Part shown: positions 17,352 through 26,220 of the stretch, piece after piece
How the letters are laid out: each line of letters begins with the position of its first letter
How positions within the stretch are numbered: position 1 is the stretch's first letter
Source: Peteryoungia wuzhouensis
GTDB lineage: Bacteria; Pseudomonadota; Alphaproteobacteria; Rhizobiales; Rhizobiaceae
NCBI RefSeq assembly: GCF_003205195.1
Contig: NZ_QJRY01000006.1
Location: forward strand, 62,001 to 126,000
DNA: 64,000 nucleotides
Reading direction: 5' to 3'
Translations under genes and position numbers: made by a program
The notes under the pieces: model-generated
The model's input: the letters and a program-made list of their open reading frames with translations, nothing else
Databases searched by the model: none
Told to the model about the DNA's origin: nothing

Positions 17352-18857
17352 TTACTTGATCTTGATCTCGGAGAGCTGGAGCATGGAATTCGTCGCCATC
17401 GTTGGCTTGAAGTCCAGGCGCTCGGAGACACGCGAGAAGCCGACCATATGGAAGAGAAGCACATCGGCAACCACATCGTCATGCAGATAGGCGATCAGTT
17501 CCGACCAGAGCTTCGCACGCTCGTCACCGACGGCAGCCGACGCACGCTTGATCAGGTCGTCGACCTTGGGATCGGAGAAGCCCGACTGGGTACCTTCAGT
17601 CGCATACTTGAAGAACATCGAGAAGGACGGATCACCCTTCGAGTTGTCATGCATGGCTGCAACCAGCTGCGGACCACGGCCTTCAGCGAAAGGCTTCGAG
17701 TAATACTGCTCGTGCTCGGCGACTTCGACGAACTTCAGCTCGACCTTCAGACCGACTTCCTGAAGCTGCTGCTGGATCGCTTCCATGATCTCGGTGACGT
17801 TCGGGAAGTTGGCGGAGCGGGCGATGATGGTGATTGGCGTATCAACCTTCACGCCATCAGCTTTCGCCTCTTCGATCAGCTTCTTGGCCGCTTCGGGATC
17901 ATAGGCCGGAACCTTGACGTCCTTGTTCCAGCCGAGTGTCGGCGGGGGCACGATGGCGGTTGCCAGCAGAGCGCTCTCCGGCAGCAGTGTACCGAGGAAG
18001 GCCTGGCGATCGATAGCAAGGTTCAAGGCCCGACGGATGCGGACATCGTTCAGCGGTTCGATGTTGTGATCGATGCGCAGATAGACGGTTTCGCTATCGA
18101 GATAGGAGAAATCGGTTGCCGGATTGGTCGCCTCGACCTGAGAGATCGACGGCGAAAGATCGGCTTCACCGGCCTGAACCATGGCGGCGCGAACAGCCGG
18201 ATCAGCACGGAACAGGTAAGTTGCCTCGGTCACCTCGGGCTTCGCGCCCCAATAGTCGTCGCGGCTGGTCAGAACGATCTGCTGGCCGGGTGTCCAGTTG
18301 GAAAGCTTGTACGGGCCGGTGCCCACAGGTTCGCGAACGAATTCAAGCGGCGTTTCCTCAGGCACGATGGTCACGAGCGTGAGCAGCAGCGGCAGGATCG
18401 GCTGGACCGGATCAGCCTTGAAGTCGATGGTATAGTCGTCGACGACGGTCGGCGTGACGGTCATGCCGCCGAAATAGCGACGGGACTCGCAGGTGTTCTT
18501 GTCGCTCATGATGCGGTCGAAGCTGTGCTTCACATCCTTCGCATCGAAACCGGTGCCGTCGGAGAACTTGACGCCTTGGCGCAGATGGAAGCGCCAGCTG
18601 CCGTCTGAATTCTGCTCCCACTTCTCGGCAAGGCGCGGCTGAACGCCGGTGCCGCCACGCACATCGAGTTCGGTCAGCGTTTCGCTGACATTTTCCATGA
18701 TGATGCGGCCGATGTTCGAGCGCGTCGCCATGCAGGGCTCGAGCAGATCGGCCTCTTCGGCGAGCACGACCTTGATCGGGCCGGACCCGGCATAAACAGG
18801 CGAAAGGGACGTGCCCATGACCAAGGCACACAGCAAAGCAGTCTTTCTCATTTCCAT
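17352..18857 (-). CDS. Dipeptide-type ABC transporter substrate-binding protein (SBP family 5)
   Basis: A 501-residue periplasmic binding protein. Its signal peptide is visible (MEMRKTALLCALVMGTSLSP, then VYAG). The family-5 core includes RLAEKWEQNSDGSWRFHLRQ and GVKFSDGTGFDAKDV. Upstream GGAGGAG lies 3 nt from the ATG at 18857 and 9 nt from a second ATG at 18851, so the true start may be two residues shorter. It sits 17 bp after the EamA gene in one operon. The ligand is unknown; the surrounding sugar-acid genes suggest an oligosaccharide or acid conjugate rather than a peptide. Confidence 0.92.
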   Translation of the reverse strand: MEMRKTALLCALVMGTSLSPVYAGSGPIKVVLAEEADLLEPCMATRSNIGRIIMENVSETLTELDVRGGTGVQPRLAEKWEQNSDGSWRFHLRQGVKFSDGTGFDAKDVKHSFDRIMSDKNTCESRRYFGGMTVTPTVVDDYTIDFKADPVQPILPLLLTLVTIVPEETPLEFVREPVGTGPYKLSNWTPGQQIVLTSRDDYWGAKPEVTEATYLFRADPAVRAAMVQAGEADLSPSISQVEATNPATDFSYLDSETVYLRIDHNIEPLNDVRIRRALNLAIDRQAFLGTLLPESALLATAIVPPPTLGWNKDVKVPAYDPEAAKKLIEEAKADGVKVDTPITIIARSANFPNVTEIMEAIQQQLQEVGLKVELKFVEVAEHEQYYSKPFAEGRGPQLVAAMHDNSKGDPSFSMFFKYATEGTQSGFSDPKVDDLIKRASAAVGDERAKLWSELIAYLHDDVVADVLLFHMVGFSRVSERLDFKPTMATNSMLQLSEIKIK

Positions 18858-18874
18858 TCTCCTCCCAGATGAAT

Positions 18875-19750
18875 TCAGTTTGACGTTTTCACGCCTCGCG
18901 AGCGCGCAGCCATGAGCGCGGCGAGGCAGATCAGGACCGCACCGACCACGGTGGTCAGAGCGATGGTTTCGTTGAACAGGGCAAAGCCGCCGAAGGCCAC
19001 GAGTGGCAGCCGCAGAAAATCGACCGGCGCGACGATGCTTGCCGGGGCAAGCGACATGGCATGCGTCATCAGGCCCATGCAGCTGGTACCGACCACGCCC
19101 TGCAGGGCGAGCAGCGCAAGCTCCCGGTTGCCCGGCATGGCGAAAAAGGGCACGGCGAGCGCCAGCGAAATCGGCACGGTCAAGAGGAGATTCCAGACGA
19201 CCAGAGTCGACGTCGTATCACCGCGCGACATGGACTTGAGGATCAGCTGGATGGCGGCTTGCAGAAGCGCGCCACCTAGAGCGAGCCCAACCGCGAGCGT
19301 AAATCCCGACGGCGACGGGCCGACAATGACCATGGCACCCGAGAAGCCAACCACGACGGCAAGAAACATCGAAAGACCGGGCCGTTCCCCCAGAAGAACG
19401 GCAGCGCCAAGCACAACGAAGATCGGTGACATGAAGGCAATCGCCGTAACGTCCGCGAGCGGGCCCACGCTGAAGGCAGCGAAGAAGGCGACCATCGCGA
19501 AAAGCTTGAACAGCGCGCGAACGGCGTGCTGGCCGAGCGTATGCGTCGATTGCAGCACCTGAGGCCGCAGAGCAACGAAGGGCAAGAGCATGAGGACGCC
19601 AAACAACGCCCGGAAGAATGCAATCACGAAGGGATGCACGGCACCATCCAGTGCACGCACGATGACGGCATCGGATGCAGCCAGCGCCGCAGCCCCGACT
19701 GCGAAGAGCACGGCAGCGGTCACCCGCTCGCTTTTCCCTTCTGCACGCAT
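18875..19750 (-). CDS. EamA/DMT-family transporter
   Basis: A 291-residue membrane protein with two EamA repeats and about ten hydrophobic segments (for example FVIAFFRALFGVLMLLPFVA in the first half). Family members move metabolites, often outward. The ATG at 19750 follows GGAGG at 5-nt spacing; upstream codons are less suited. It is the first gene of the minus-strand operon and is unusual for being co-transcribed with a complete ABC importer, so it may vent a by-product or serve as a second uptake route (inference). Confidence 0.85.
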   Translation of the reverse strand: MRAEGKSERVTAAVLFAVGAAALAASDAVIVRALDGAVHPFVIAFFRALFGVLMLLPFVALRPQVLQSTHTLGQHAVRALFKLFAMVAFFAAFSVGPLADVTAIAFMSPIFVVLGAAVLLGERPGLSMFLAVVVGFSGAMVIVGPSPSGFTLAVGLALGGALLQAAIQLILKSMSRGDTTSTLVVWNLLLTVPISLALAVPFFAMPGNRELALLALQGVVGTSCMGLMTHAMSLAPASIVAPVDFLRLPLVAFGGFALFNETIALTTVVGAVLICLAALMAARSRGVKTSN

Positions 19751-19983
19751 GCAATCCTCCCGGGCCGACCTCCACGTCGGCATGCATAAAACATCCAACT
19801 TCCAGCAATCTTTGTCAAATGATTTCCCAATGTAAAAATATGCAAACGTCAGACATCAAATTTAATCACGTTTTTTCAAAGAGATAAAAATAGAACGGAG
19901 ATCGAATTCCGCAAATTACAACATAAAAAAACTTGACAACTTTGCGAAAAAAGTCGATCTCGATGGGCAAGAGGAGCGACTTC
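19751..19983. promoter_or_regulatory. Divergent AT-rich promoter region of the sugar-acid module
   Basis: This 233-bp gap separates the EamA-led operon from the sialidase-led operon and is far more AT-rich than its surroundings. It contains TTGTCAAAT, TTGACAAC and AAAATATGCAAACGT (19835-19849); the last resembles AAAATATGAACGT in the kinase promoter at 25121-25133. A binding site for the module's GntR-family regulator is likely here. Confidence 0.45.
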
Positions 19984-21174
19984 ATGACCCCTGATGATAT
20001 TGCCCGGCGCATGACCGGCGCGCTTGCCACCATTGATGCCGTACGCACGGAAGCCTATCTTCCGTCTCCGATGGTGCAGAACCATGCATCCTTCCTGCAC
20101 ATGCAGGCGGATGGCAGCCTGATCTGCGCCTGGTTCGGGGGATCACTCGAAGGAAAGTCGGACATTTCGATCTACGCCTCGGTCCTCGCGCAAGGCGCGG
20201 ACAGCTGGGGCCCACCGCAACGATTGAGCGCCGACCCTGACCATTCCGAGCAGAACCCTGTGCTGTTTGCAGCCCCCGATGGGCGGCTGCTTCTGTTCCA
20301 CACCTCGCAGCCTTCGGGAAACCAGGACGAGTGCCGGATCCGCATGACCGAGGTCACGACCGACGCCACCAACCCGACCCGATTGACCGCAGCTGAAGGT
20401 CACTATCTCGATCTGCCGCGCGGCAGCTTCGTGCGGGCTCCGGTGGTCATCCGGACCGACGGCGCCTGGCTCTTGCCGATCTTTCGCTGCATCCCCCGGC
20501 CCGGCCAGAAGTGGAACGGCAGCCATGACACCGCCGCCGTCGGCGTAAGCGAAGATGGCGGGACAAGCTGGCGGCTGGAGGAACTCGATCAGTCGACCGG
20601 CTGCGTGCACATGTCGCCCGTCACGCCCGGCGAAAACACGATCGCTGCCTTCTTTCGGCGTCGCCAGGCAGACTTCGTCTACCGGACGGAGAGCGCCGAC
20701 GAAGGCCGGAGCTGGAGCAATCCGGCACCGACCGACCTGCCGAACAACAATTCCTCCATCGCAGCGATTGCTTTGAACGACGGACGCGTTGCAATCATCT
20801 GCAATCCCGTCAATGCCGCGGCCTCCCCGGACCGTCGCACCTCCCTCTACGACGAACTCGGAGAGGAAGACGACAGGCCGGAGGCGGACCCGACCGGGGG
20901 TTGCGCCCCCATCTGGGGAGTGCCGCGTGCTCCGGTCACTGTCTGCATCTCAAGCGATGGCGGATTGACCTTCCCGCAACGGATCGTGATTGAGGATGGA
21001 CCAGGAACCTGTCTGTCGAACGATTCCACCGATGGGCGAAACAAGGAAATGTCCTATCCCTGGCTGCTGGCCGGCCAGGATGGATCGCTCCATATCGCCT
21101 ACACCTATCACCGACGCGCGATCAAATATGTCCGGCTGGCCCCCGGCTGGGATCGTCCCGAAAACGGAGAATGA
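19984..21174 (+). CDS. Sialidase-fold (BNR-repeat) protein, cytosolic
   Basis: A 396-residue predicted beta-propeller of the sialidase superfamily (COG4692-like). Asp-box-like repeats are seen as [16 protein letters not shown] and SSDGGLTF, and the N-terminal [20 protein letters not shown] block is typical. There is no signal peptide, so it should act in the cytosol on imported material. True sialidase activity is not assured: propellers of this group include uronate lyases and other glycan enzymes. The ATG follows AGAGGAG with 7-nt spacing. Its stop lies one base before the pdxA-like start. Confidence 0.8.
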   Translation: MTPDDIARRMTGALATIDAVRTEAYLPSPMVQNHASFLHMQADGSLICAWFGGSLEGKSDISIYASVLAQGADSWGPPQRLSADPDHSEQNPVLFAAPDGRLLLFHTSQPSGNQDECRIRMTEVTTDATNPTRLTAAEGHYLDLPRGSFVRAPVVIRTDGAWLLPIFRCIPRPGQKWNGSHDTAAVGVSEDGGTSWRLEELDQSTGCVHMSPVTPGENTIAAFFRRRQADFVYRTESADEGRSWSNPAPTDLPNNNSSIAAIALNDGRVAIICNPVNAAASPDRRTSLYDELGEEDDRPEADPTGGCAPIWGVPRAPVTVCISSDGGLTFPQRIVIEDGPGTCLSNDSTDGRNKEMSYPWLLAGQDGSLHIAYTYHRRAIKYVRLAPGWDRPENGE

Positions 21175-21175
21175 C

Positions 21176-22132
21176 ATGAGCGGCATAATCGGCATCACCA
21201 TGGGCGATCCTTGCGGCGTTGGCCCCGAGATCTCGGTCCGCGCCCTGGCCGAGATGACTGCGGAAGATCGTGCGGCCACGCGCATCTACGGCAATCTCGC
21301 GACCTTGAATGCAGCGCGGGACGCGCTTGGCCTCACCCTTGATCTCGTGCCGAATGTCGTCGACATCGAGGTGGAAGGCGCGCCACTCCCCTGGGGAACC
21401 CTGAGCCCGGTTGCTGGCGACGCAGCGTTTCGCTTCATCGAAAAGGCAGTCCGCGATGCCGAGGCTGGAACGATCGACTGCATCGTGACAGCCCCGATCA
21501 ACAAGGAAGCCCTGAACCTGGCCGGCCACCATTATGACGGCCACACCGGCATGCTGCGCAGCCTCACCGGCTCGAAAGCCGCCTATATGCTGCTCGCTTC
21601 TGAGCGCCTGAAGGTCATCCATGTCTCGACCCATGTCTCGCTGCAGGAAGCGATCCGCCGGGCAACGACCGAGCGCGTGCTGGCCACCATCAAGGCCGGA
21701 AATGACCACTTGAAACGCATCGGCTACGACAAACCACGCATCGCGGTCGCCGGCGTCAATCCGCATTGCGGCGAAAATGGTCTCTTCGGCACCGAAGACG
21801 ATGACCAGATCGCACCGGCAGTCGCGGCCGCACGCGCGGAGGGCATCGACGTCCACGGTCCCATCTCTGCCGATACCGTTTTCCACCGCGCCTATTCCGG
21901 CGCTTTTGACCTCGTGGTCGCGCAATATCACGATCAGGGCCACATCCCGATCAAGCTCGTCGCCTTCGATACGGCCGTCAATGTTTCGGTTGAACTGCCG
22001 ATCGATCGCACCTCCGTGGACCACGGCACGGCCTTCGACATCGCCGGCAAAGGCATCGCCAACCACGGCAACATGAATTCCGCGATCGCCTATGCCCGCA
22101 AGCTGGTCGCCGGCAAAGCCAAGCAAGGATGA
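21176..22132 (+). CDS. PdxA family dehydrogenase (PdxA2-like)
   Basis: A 318-residue member of the 4-hydroxythreonine-4-phosphate dehydrogenase family. Motifs include [14 protein letters not shown] at the start, [22 protein letters not shown] and the metal/substrate site [10 protein letters not shown]. In sugar-acid clusters, PdxA2 oxidizes 4-phospho-D-threonate, which decarboxylates to dihydroxyacetone phosphate after a DUF1537 kinase acts (established knowledge). A DUF1537 kinase lies in this module, so that role is more likely than vitamin B6 synthesis. GGAG precedes the ATG. Confidence 0.88.
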   Translation: MSGIIGITMGDPCGVGPEISVRALAEMTAEDRAATRIYGNLATLNAARDALGLTLDLVPNVVDIEVEGAPLPWGTLSPVAGDAAFRFIEKAVRDAEAGTIDCIVTAPINKEALNLAGHHYDGHTGMLRSLTGSKAAYMLLASERLKVIHVSTHVSLQEAIRRATTERVLATIKAGNDHLKRIGYDKPRIAVAGVNPHCGENGLFGTEDDDQIAPAVAAARAEGIDVHGPISADTVFHRAYSGAFDLVVAQYHDQGHIPIKLVAFDTAVNVSVELPIDRTSVDHGTAFDIAGKGIANHGNMNSAIAYARKLVAGKAKQG

Positions 22133-22137
22133 CCTCG

Positions 22138-23250
22138 ATGACCGCATCCATCACCCTTCACCAGCCGCGCCGCCTGATCGTCGGCGCAGGCACGATCGGA
22201 GACGTCGGCGGCCTCGTTTCCGACGCCACATCCACGCTGGTCATCGCGACGCCGATCACCGCCGGCTTCATTGAGCGGCTGAAACTGCCCGGCAAGATCG
22301 AGATCTTCGATGCGATTCCGGGAGAACCGGACGTGGCCACCCTCGAAGCGGCGCTCACGACTGCTCGCCGGGTGAAGCCGCAGGTCGTTGTCGGCCTTGG
22401 CGGCGGCTCGGTCCTTGATGTGGCCAAGCTCGTGGCTGTGCTCTGGGATAGCGAGCAGACGCTGGCCGATGTTGCTGGCCCCAACAAGGTCGCCGGTCGC
22501 AATGTCCGCTTGATCCAGGTCGCAACCACAGCCGGAACCGGATCCGAAGCCGGCATTCGTTCTCTCATCACCGATCCGGTCAAGGGCGCGAAGATTGCGG
22601 TCGAAAGCCCGCATATGATTGCCGATGTGGCCGTGCTTGACCCGCAACTCACCTTTACCGTTCCGCCCGCCGTCACGGCCGCGACCGGTGTCGATGCCAT
22701 GGCCCATTGCGTTGAGGCCTTTACCAACAAGCGCGCGCATCCGATGATCGACGGCTTTGCCCGCATGGGTTTCCGCCTCGTTGGCAAATACCTCGCCCGG
22801 GCCGTCAAGGATGGATCGGACACCGAGGCCCGCGAAGGCATGATGCTTGCCTCCTATTACGGTGGCATCTGCCTCGGCCCCGTCAACACCGCAGCCGGCC
22901 ATGCCATCGCCTATCCGCTCGGCACCCGCCTTGGCCTGCCGCATGGGCTGGCCAACGCCATCGTCTTCCCGCACGTGCTCGCCTTCAACCAGCCGGTCGT
23001 GCGCGACAAGACAACAGAGGTGGCCGAGGCCCTCGGCTTCGGTGCGAGCTCGCCCGACGCTCTCCTCGAAAATGCCTGCCGTTTCTGCACGGACTTAAAC
23101 ATCGAGATGCAACTCTCCTGCCATGGCGCGAAGGAAGACGACCTGGCAGGTTACGCTGCGGAAGCCCATGCCAATCGTCGCCTGATGGACAACAATCCGG
23201 CGGAAATGTCGGTTGCGGATGTGCTGGCTGTCTACAAGGCCGCCTACTGA
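22138..23250 (+). CDS. Iron-containing alcohol dehydrogenase
   Basis: A 370-residue group III (iron-dependent) alcohol dehydrogenase. The NAD(P) site GGGSVLDVAKLVAV, TTAGTGSEAG and the metal-binding stretch DAMAHCVEAF with later histidines in GHAIAYPLG and GLPHGLANAIVFPHV are visible. It probably interconverts a hydroxy- and an oxo- or aldehyde intermediate. The ATG at 22129 overlaps the preceding stop, but AAGGA is better spaced for the ATG at 22138. It is the last gene of the plus-strand operon. Confidence 0.88.
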   Translation: MTASITLHQPRRLIVGAGTIGDVGGLVSDATSTLVIATPITAGFIERLKLPGKIEIFDAIPGEPDVATLEAALTTARRVKPQVVVGLGGGSVLDVAKLVAVLWDSEQTLADVAGPNKVAGRNVRLIQVATTAGTGSEAGIRSLITDPVKGAKIAVESPHMIADVAVLDPQLTFTVPPAVTAATGVDAMAHCVEAFTNKRAHPMIDGFARMGFRLVGKYLARAVKDGSDTEAREGMMLASYYGGICLGPVNTAAGHAIAYPLGTRLGLPHGLANAIVFPHVLAFNQPVVRDKTTEVAEALGFGASSPDALLENACRFCTDLNIEMQLSCHGAKEDDLAGYAAEAHANRRLMDNNPAEMSVADVLAVYKAAY

Positions 23251-23298
23251 CGGCATTCATCGACGTTGAAGTGGATGACGGACGACGCAGTCCTCTGT

Positions 23299-23324
23299 CG
23301 TTCCCGGACATGGGGCCGGGAACG
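23299..23324. terminator. Hairpin between convergent genes
   Basis: CGTTCCCGG (23299-23307) pairs with CCGGGAACG (23316-23324) around an 8-nt loop. It lies in the 82-bp gap between the convergent dehydrogenase and regulator genes, so it may end transcription both ways. There is no clear T tract. Confidence 0.5.
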
Positions 23325-23332
23325 AGATCCGC

Positions 23333-24058
23333 TCATTCATCGCTCACCGGCACTAGCGATGCGCTCGCCTGAAAAAGACGGGCACGGGAGCCTGTGAGAT
23401 GCGCGTGCATCAGCTCTTTCGCGCGCGCTCCTTGTCCCGAAGCGATTGCTTCGGCAATTGCCTCGTGCTCGGCAAAAACCCGCGAAAGGCCAGCATTGTC
23501 GCGTTTGACCGAAACACCGTGGAAGCGCATGCCGACCGCGATGTGATCCTTCAAGGCTTCCATGGCGGTTGAGAAATAGGTGTTGTTGGCAGCCCGTGCG
23601 ATGGCGAGGTGAAACTGAAAATCGGCATCCTCGCGGTGTGCCTGCCTGTTGGTCGCGTCTCGCATCAGCTCCAGCGCTTCGCGGATCGCGGAAAGCGCAC
23701 CGGGTGTGTGGCGCATGGCGGCAGCTTCGGCGGCGGCCGGCTCCAGCGTCATGCGAAACTCGTAGCAGTTCAGGAGATCGGCCACGTTCTCGAGTTGCCC
23801 GAAGCCCAATGGTTGTTTCATGCCGACGGAACGCACGAAACTGCCCGCCCCGCGGCGCGAATAGATCAACCCCTGCTCGCGAAGTCGGCGCAGAGCCTCT
23901 CGAACAATCGGCCGCGAAACCTCGAACTCGATCGCCAGATCATGTTCTGTGGGTAGTCGCTCGTCCGACTGGTAGGAGCCTGACTTGATCGCGCGGTGCA
24001 TGCGCTCAAATACAAGATCCGCCAGGCTCTTTCGTGCAGTTCCGCTTTGCAGTCCCAT
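23333..24058 (-). CDS. GntR-family regulator, FadR subfamily
   Basis: A 241-residue regulator. The winged helix covers about residues 8-75 (RLPTEHDLAIEFEVSRPIVR is the recognition region), followed by an all-helical FCD ligand domain with HxxF-type metal residues (DADFQFHLAIARAANN). FadR-type regulators usually sense sugar acids or carboxylates. The ATG at 24058 lies 2 bp after the kinase stop, so kinase and regulator form one transcript; upstream in-frame codons fall inside the kinase gene. Likely regulator of the 12898-25089 module. Confidence 0.9.
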   Translation of the reverse strand: MGLQSGTARKSLADLVFERMHRAIKSGSYQSDERLPTEHDLAIEFEVSRPIVREALRRLREQGLIYSRRGAGSFVRSVGMKQPLGFGQLENVADLLNCYEFRMTLEPAAAEAAAMRHTPGALSAIREALELMRDATNRQAHREDADFQFHLAIARAANNTYFSTAMEALKDHIAVGMRFHGVSVKRDNAGLSRVFAEHEAIAEAIASGQGARAKELMHAHLTGSRARLFQASASLVPVSDE

Positions 24059-24060
24059 TG

Positions 24061-25089
24061 TCAGCCCCTGCCTCCGCCCAGATGTCGCGCAAGCGTTACC
24101 AGTGTGTCCGGCCCCCCGAATCCGCCGGATTTGGCTATGATACATTGACTGTCGGCATAGGCCAGCCCGAGCCCCGGCAAGCATTCTCCCTGCAGCCGAA
24201 AGGAGTGGATTCCCATGCGCGCAAGAACGGCTTCGGCTGTCGCACCGCCACACAACAGCAAGGTCCGTGCCGTCCGGGTCATATGCGGATGGACACTGGT
24301 TGCAAGGTTGTCCGAAACCTCTTCCGAGGAAATGGAAACCGCGCCCTCAGTCGCCTGCACCACGGCAATCTGCGCCGAATTCGATGTGGCCGGCGCCATG
24401 ACGCCGTTCGGAGCGGGGTGATAGGCAACCGTATCGAGTTGCCGCAATTGCTCCACCTGCTCGACCGTGATCCGATCATGCGAGCCGATGACAAGCAGGC
24501 CCGGCCCTTCCGGCGGAGCGACGAACCCGGCCTCGGACTGCCCCGTCATCTGGCGCGCCAGCGCCTCAGCCAGCCCCCGTGCGCCGACGAGAAGATCGAC
24601 GCCGCCGGCTTCGGCTGTTTCCAATGCGGCCAGCAGGTCATCGTCCTTCAATGTATCGGGAACAGTTGCGCAGGCGGCGTGGTGCCGGAGCACATCGACG
24701 ATCGAAATCGGGCTGGCAACGCCGAAGCCCTCGACATGACTGTTCCGCACGACCCGGCCGAACGCTGGAATAGCGGGTGCGACCAGGGCTTTTCGATAGG
24801 AAATGGCGTCCAGCTCCGGGGAGATGTGGCCCTTCAAGCGGGAATCGATTTTCTTGAACAGGCGAGCATGCAGAGGCAGCTGTTGCACAACATGGCGCAT
24901 CGACTGAAACGCCTCTTCTGGAGATCGCTCACGTGATGCCAGATTGATCGCGAGAACATCCGGCGACAAGGGCAGCCTCTGGGCGACGGCGGCGGCGTTC
25001 AGCACGACCTCTGTATGCAGTCCCCTTGCGGCAAAGGGGGCAGCTGTATCCAGGGCACCTGTGAGATCGTCGGCAACGATGACGAGCAC
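24061..25089 (-). CDS. Four-carbon acid sugar kinase family protein (DUF1537)
   Basis: A 342-residue member of the DUF1537 kinases, which phosphorylate four-carbon sugar acids at C4. N-terminal VIVADDLTGALDTAAPF, the middle FKKIDSRLKGHISPEL motif and the C-terminal LLLCGGATAEAVL are family hallmarks. With a PdxA2-like gene in the same module it matches the D-threonate kinase (DtnK) arrangement (established knowledge; assignment inferred). The GTG at 25089 is chosen because AAGGAG lies exactly 7 nt upstream; an ATG at 25122 would place that site inside the gene. The shorter form begins right at the conserved motif. Confidence 0.85.
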   Translation of the reverse strand: MLVIVADDLTGALDTAAPFAARGLHTEVVLNAAAVAQRLPLSPDVLAINLASRERSPEEAFQSMRHVVQQLPLHARLFKKIDSRLKGHISPELDAISYRKALVAPAIPAFGRVVRNSHVEGFGVASPISIVDVLRHHAACATVPDTLKDDDLLAALETAEAGGVDLLVGARGLAEALARQMTGQSEAGFVAPPEGPGLLVIGSHDRITVEQVEQLRQLDTVAYHPAPNGVMAPATSNSAQIAVVQATEGAVSISSEEVSDNLATSVHPHMTRTARTLLLCGGATAEAVLARMGIHSFRLQGECLPGLGLAYADSQCIIAKSGGFGGPDTLVTLARHLGGGRG

Positions 25090-25120
25090 CCGAAATCTCC
25101 TTGTTGTTATCTTCTGTATC

Positions 25121-25138
25121 AAAATATGAACGTATTTT
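25121..25138. promoter_or_regulatory. Palindromic candidate operator upstream of kinase gene
   Basis: AAAATA (25121-25126) and TATTTT (25133-25138) flank TGAACG, 31 bp upstream of the kinase start. An AT-rich palindrome here suits a GntR-family site. Part of it recurs as AAAATATGCAAACGT in the divergent promoter near 19840. Confidence 0.4.
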
Positions 25139-25578
25139 CAGAATGATGCAACAGATCAATAACAAATTTAGCCTGCCGATGTCCTTCTCTGGTCGTGGGA
25201 ATGAATGAAGGCGAAGCAGCGGGATGAGCATCTTGGCAAAGCCGCGCACGCGCGCCCATTCAGCGAAGCCGAAATTTGGTTGCGATGATGTCAAGCCTTC
25301 GCCGATATCGCGCTTTTGCGCAGAGGTGAGGCGATGCACCGTCTGAAGTCCCGAATGTCTGTTATGCCGGCTGGGCGACTTTGATCGGAATGGCGAGCAG
25401 ATTGGAGATCTGGGCGTGACCCGCCTTGCTGGCTCGGGGGCGGGCGCCTGACGGGCTCGAATGGTAAACCACCTCGCGGCTGTCAGGCTGATAGTCTGGA
25501 TGCCGGAAGCGGTGTCAATCTGCGTCTTGCCGCAAACCCGTCCGGGCAGCGTCGAGGTTTAGGCTGCTATGGGGAGCC
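25139..25578. other. 440-bp region between the two sugar-acid modules
   Basis: The left part must hold the kinase promoter. The rest has short open frames without a recognizable domain; one minus-strand frame (about 25150-25339) is open for roughly 60 codons but has no family resemblance that I can name. It may contain decayed coding sequence. Confidence 0.4.
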
Positions 25579-26220
25579 TTATGACGAGCGCAGGGCATCG
25601 GCCTGTGACGCCGTCAGGGGCCTCGTCTTCTCGCCGCGCAGCATCAGGAAGAGCTTGGCGGTCTCCTCCAGTTCCTCCATGGCATATTGGGCTTCTTTCA
25701 ACGTCTTGCCCGCAACGACCGGGCCGTGATTGGCCAGAAGTACGGCATGGCTTTGCACGGCCCTGTCGCGAACGGCCTCCGCGAGAGCCACGTCGCCAGG
25801 CGGAAAATAGGGTGCAAGCGGAAGTCGACCGACACGCATCACGTAATAGGCGGTGAGTGGCGGCAGAACATTCTCGGGATCGAGACCATCAAGAATGCTG
25901 ACAGCCACGGCATGCGTCGAGTGCAGATGGACGACAGCGCCCGAGCTTTCGCGGGCGCAGTACATGCACTGGTGCAGGAAGGCCTCCTTGGTCGGCTTGT
26001 CGCCGCCGACATGCACGCCTTCGGCAGAGAACTTTGACAGCCGAGCCGGATCGAGCGATCCCATCGAGGCATTGGTCGGCGTCATCAGCATCTCGCCGCT
26101 CGACAGGCGCGCGCTGATATTGCCGGTCGAGCCGAAGGTGAAGCAGCGGTCGAAGAGGGATTTGCCGACTTCGGCGATCTCGTCGCGCAGGCGGGTCTCC
26201 TCGGAAAGAACTGATGTCAT
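25579..26220 (-). CDS. otnC: 3-oxo-tetronate 4-phosphate decarboxylase (OtnC-like class II aldolase)
   Basis: A 213-residue class II aldolase/adducin-family enzyme. The zinc ligands are in HLHSTHAVAV and LANHGPVVAG, and the N-terminal STGNISARL motif binds the phosphate. Next to a DUF1537 kinase, this family decarboxylates 3-oxo-tetronate 4-phosphate to dihydroxyacetone phosphate (established knowledge). It overlaps the upstream kinase gene by ATGA, giving kinase then decarboxylase in pathway order. An L-fuculose-phosphate-type aldolase is the alternative, less likely given this context. Confidence 0.88.
   Translation of the reverse strand: MTSVLSEETRLRDEIAEVGKSLFDRCFTFGSTGNISARLSSGEMLMTPTNASMGSLDPARLSKFSAEGVHVGGDKPTKEAFLHQCMYCARESSGAVVHLHSTHAVAVSILDGLDPENVLPPLTAYYVMRVGRLPLAPYFPPGDVALAEAVRDRAVQSHAVLLANHGPVVAGKTLKEAQYAMEELEETAKLFLMLRGEKTRPLTASQADALRSS

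Noticed and set aside
21176..22132. Vitamin B6 biosynthetic pdxA
   Set aside because: The family match is real, but the gene sits in a sugar-acid operon with a DUF1537 kinase, so a catabolic PdxA2 role is more likely.
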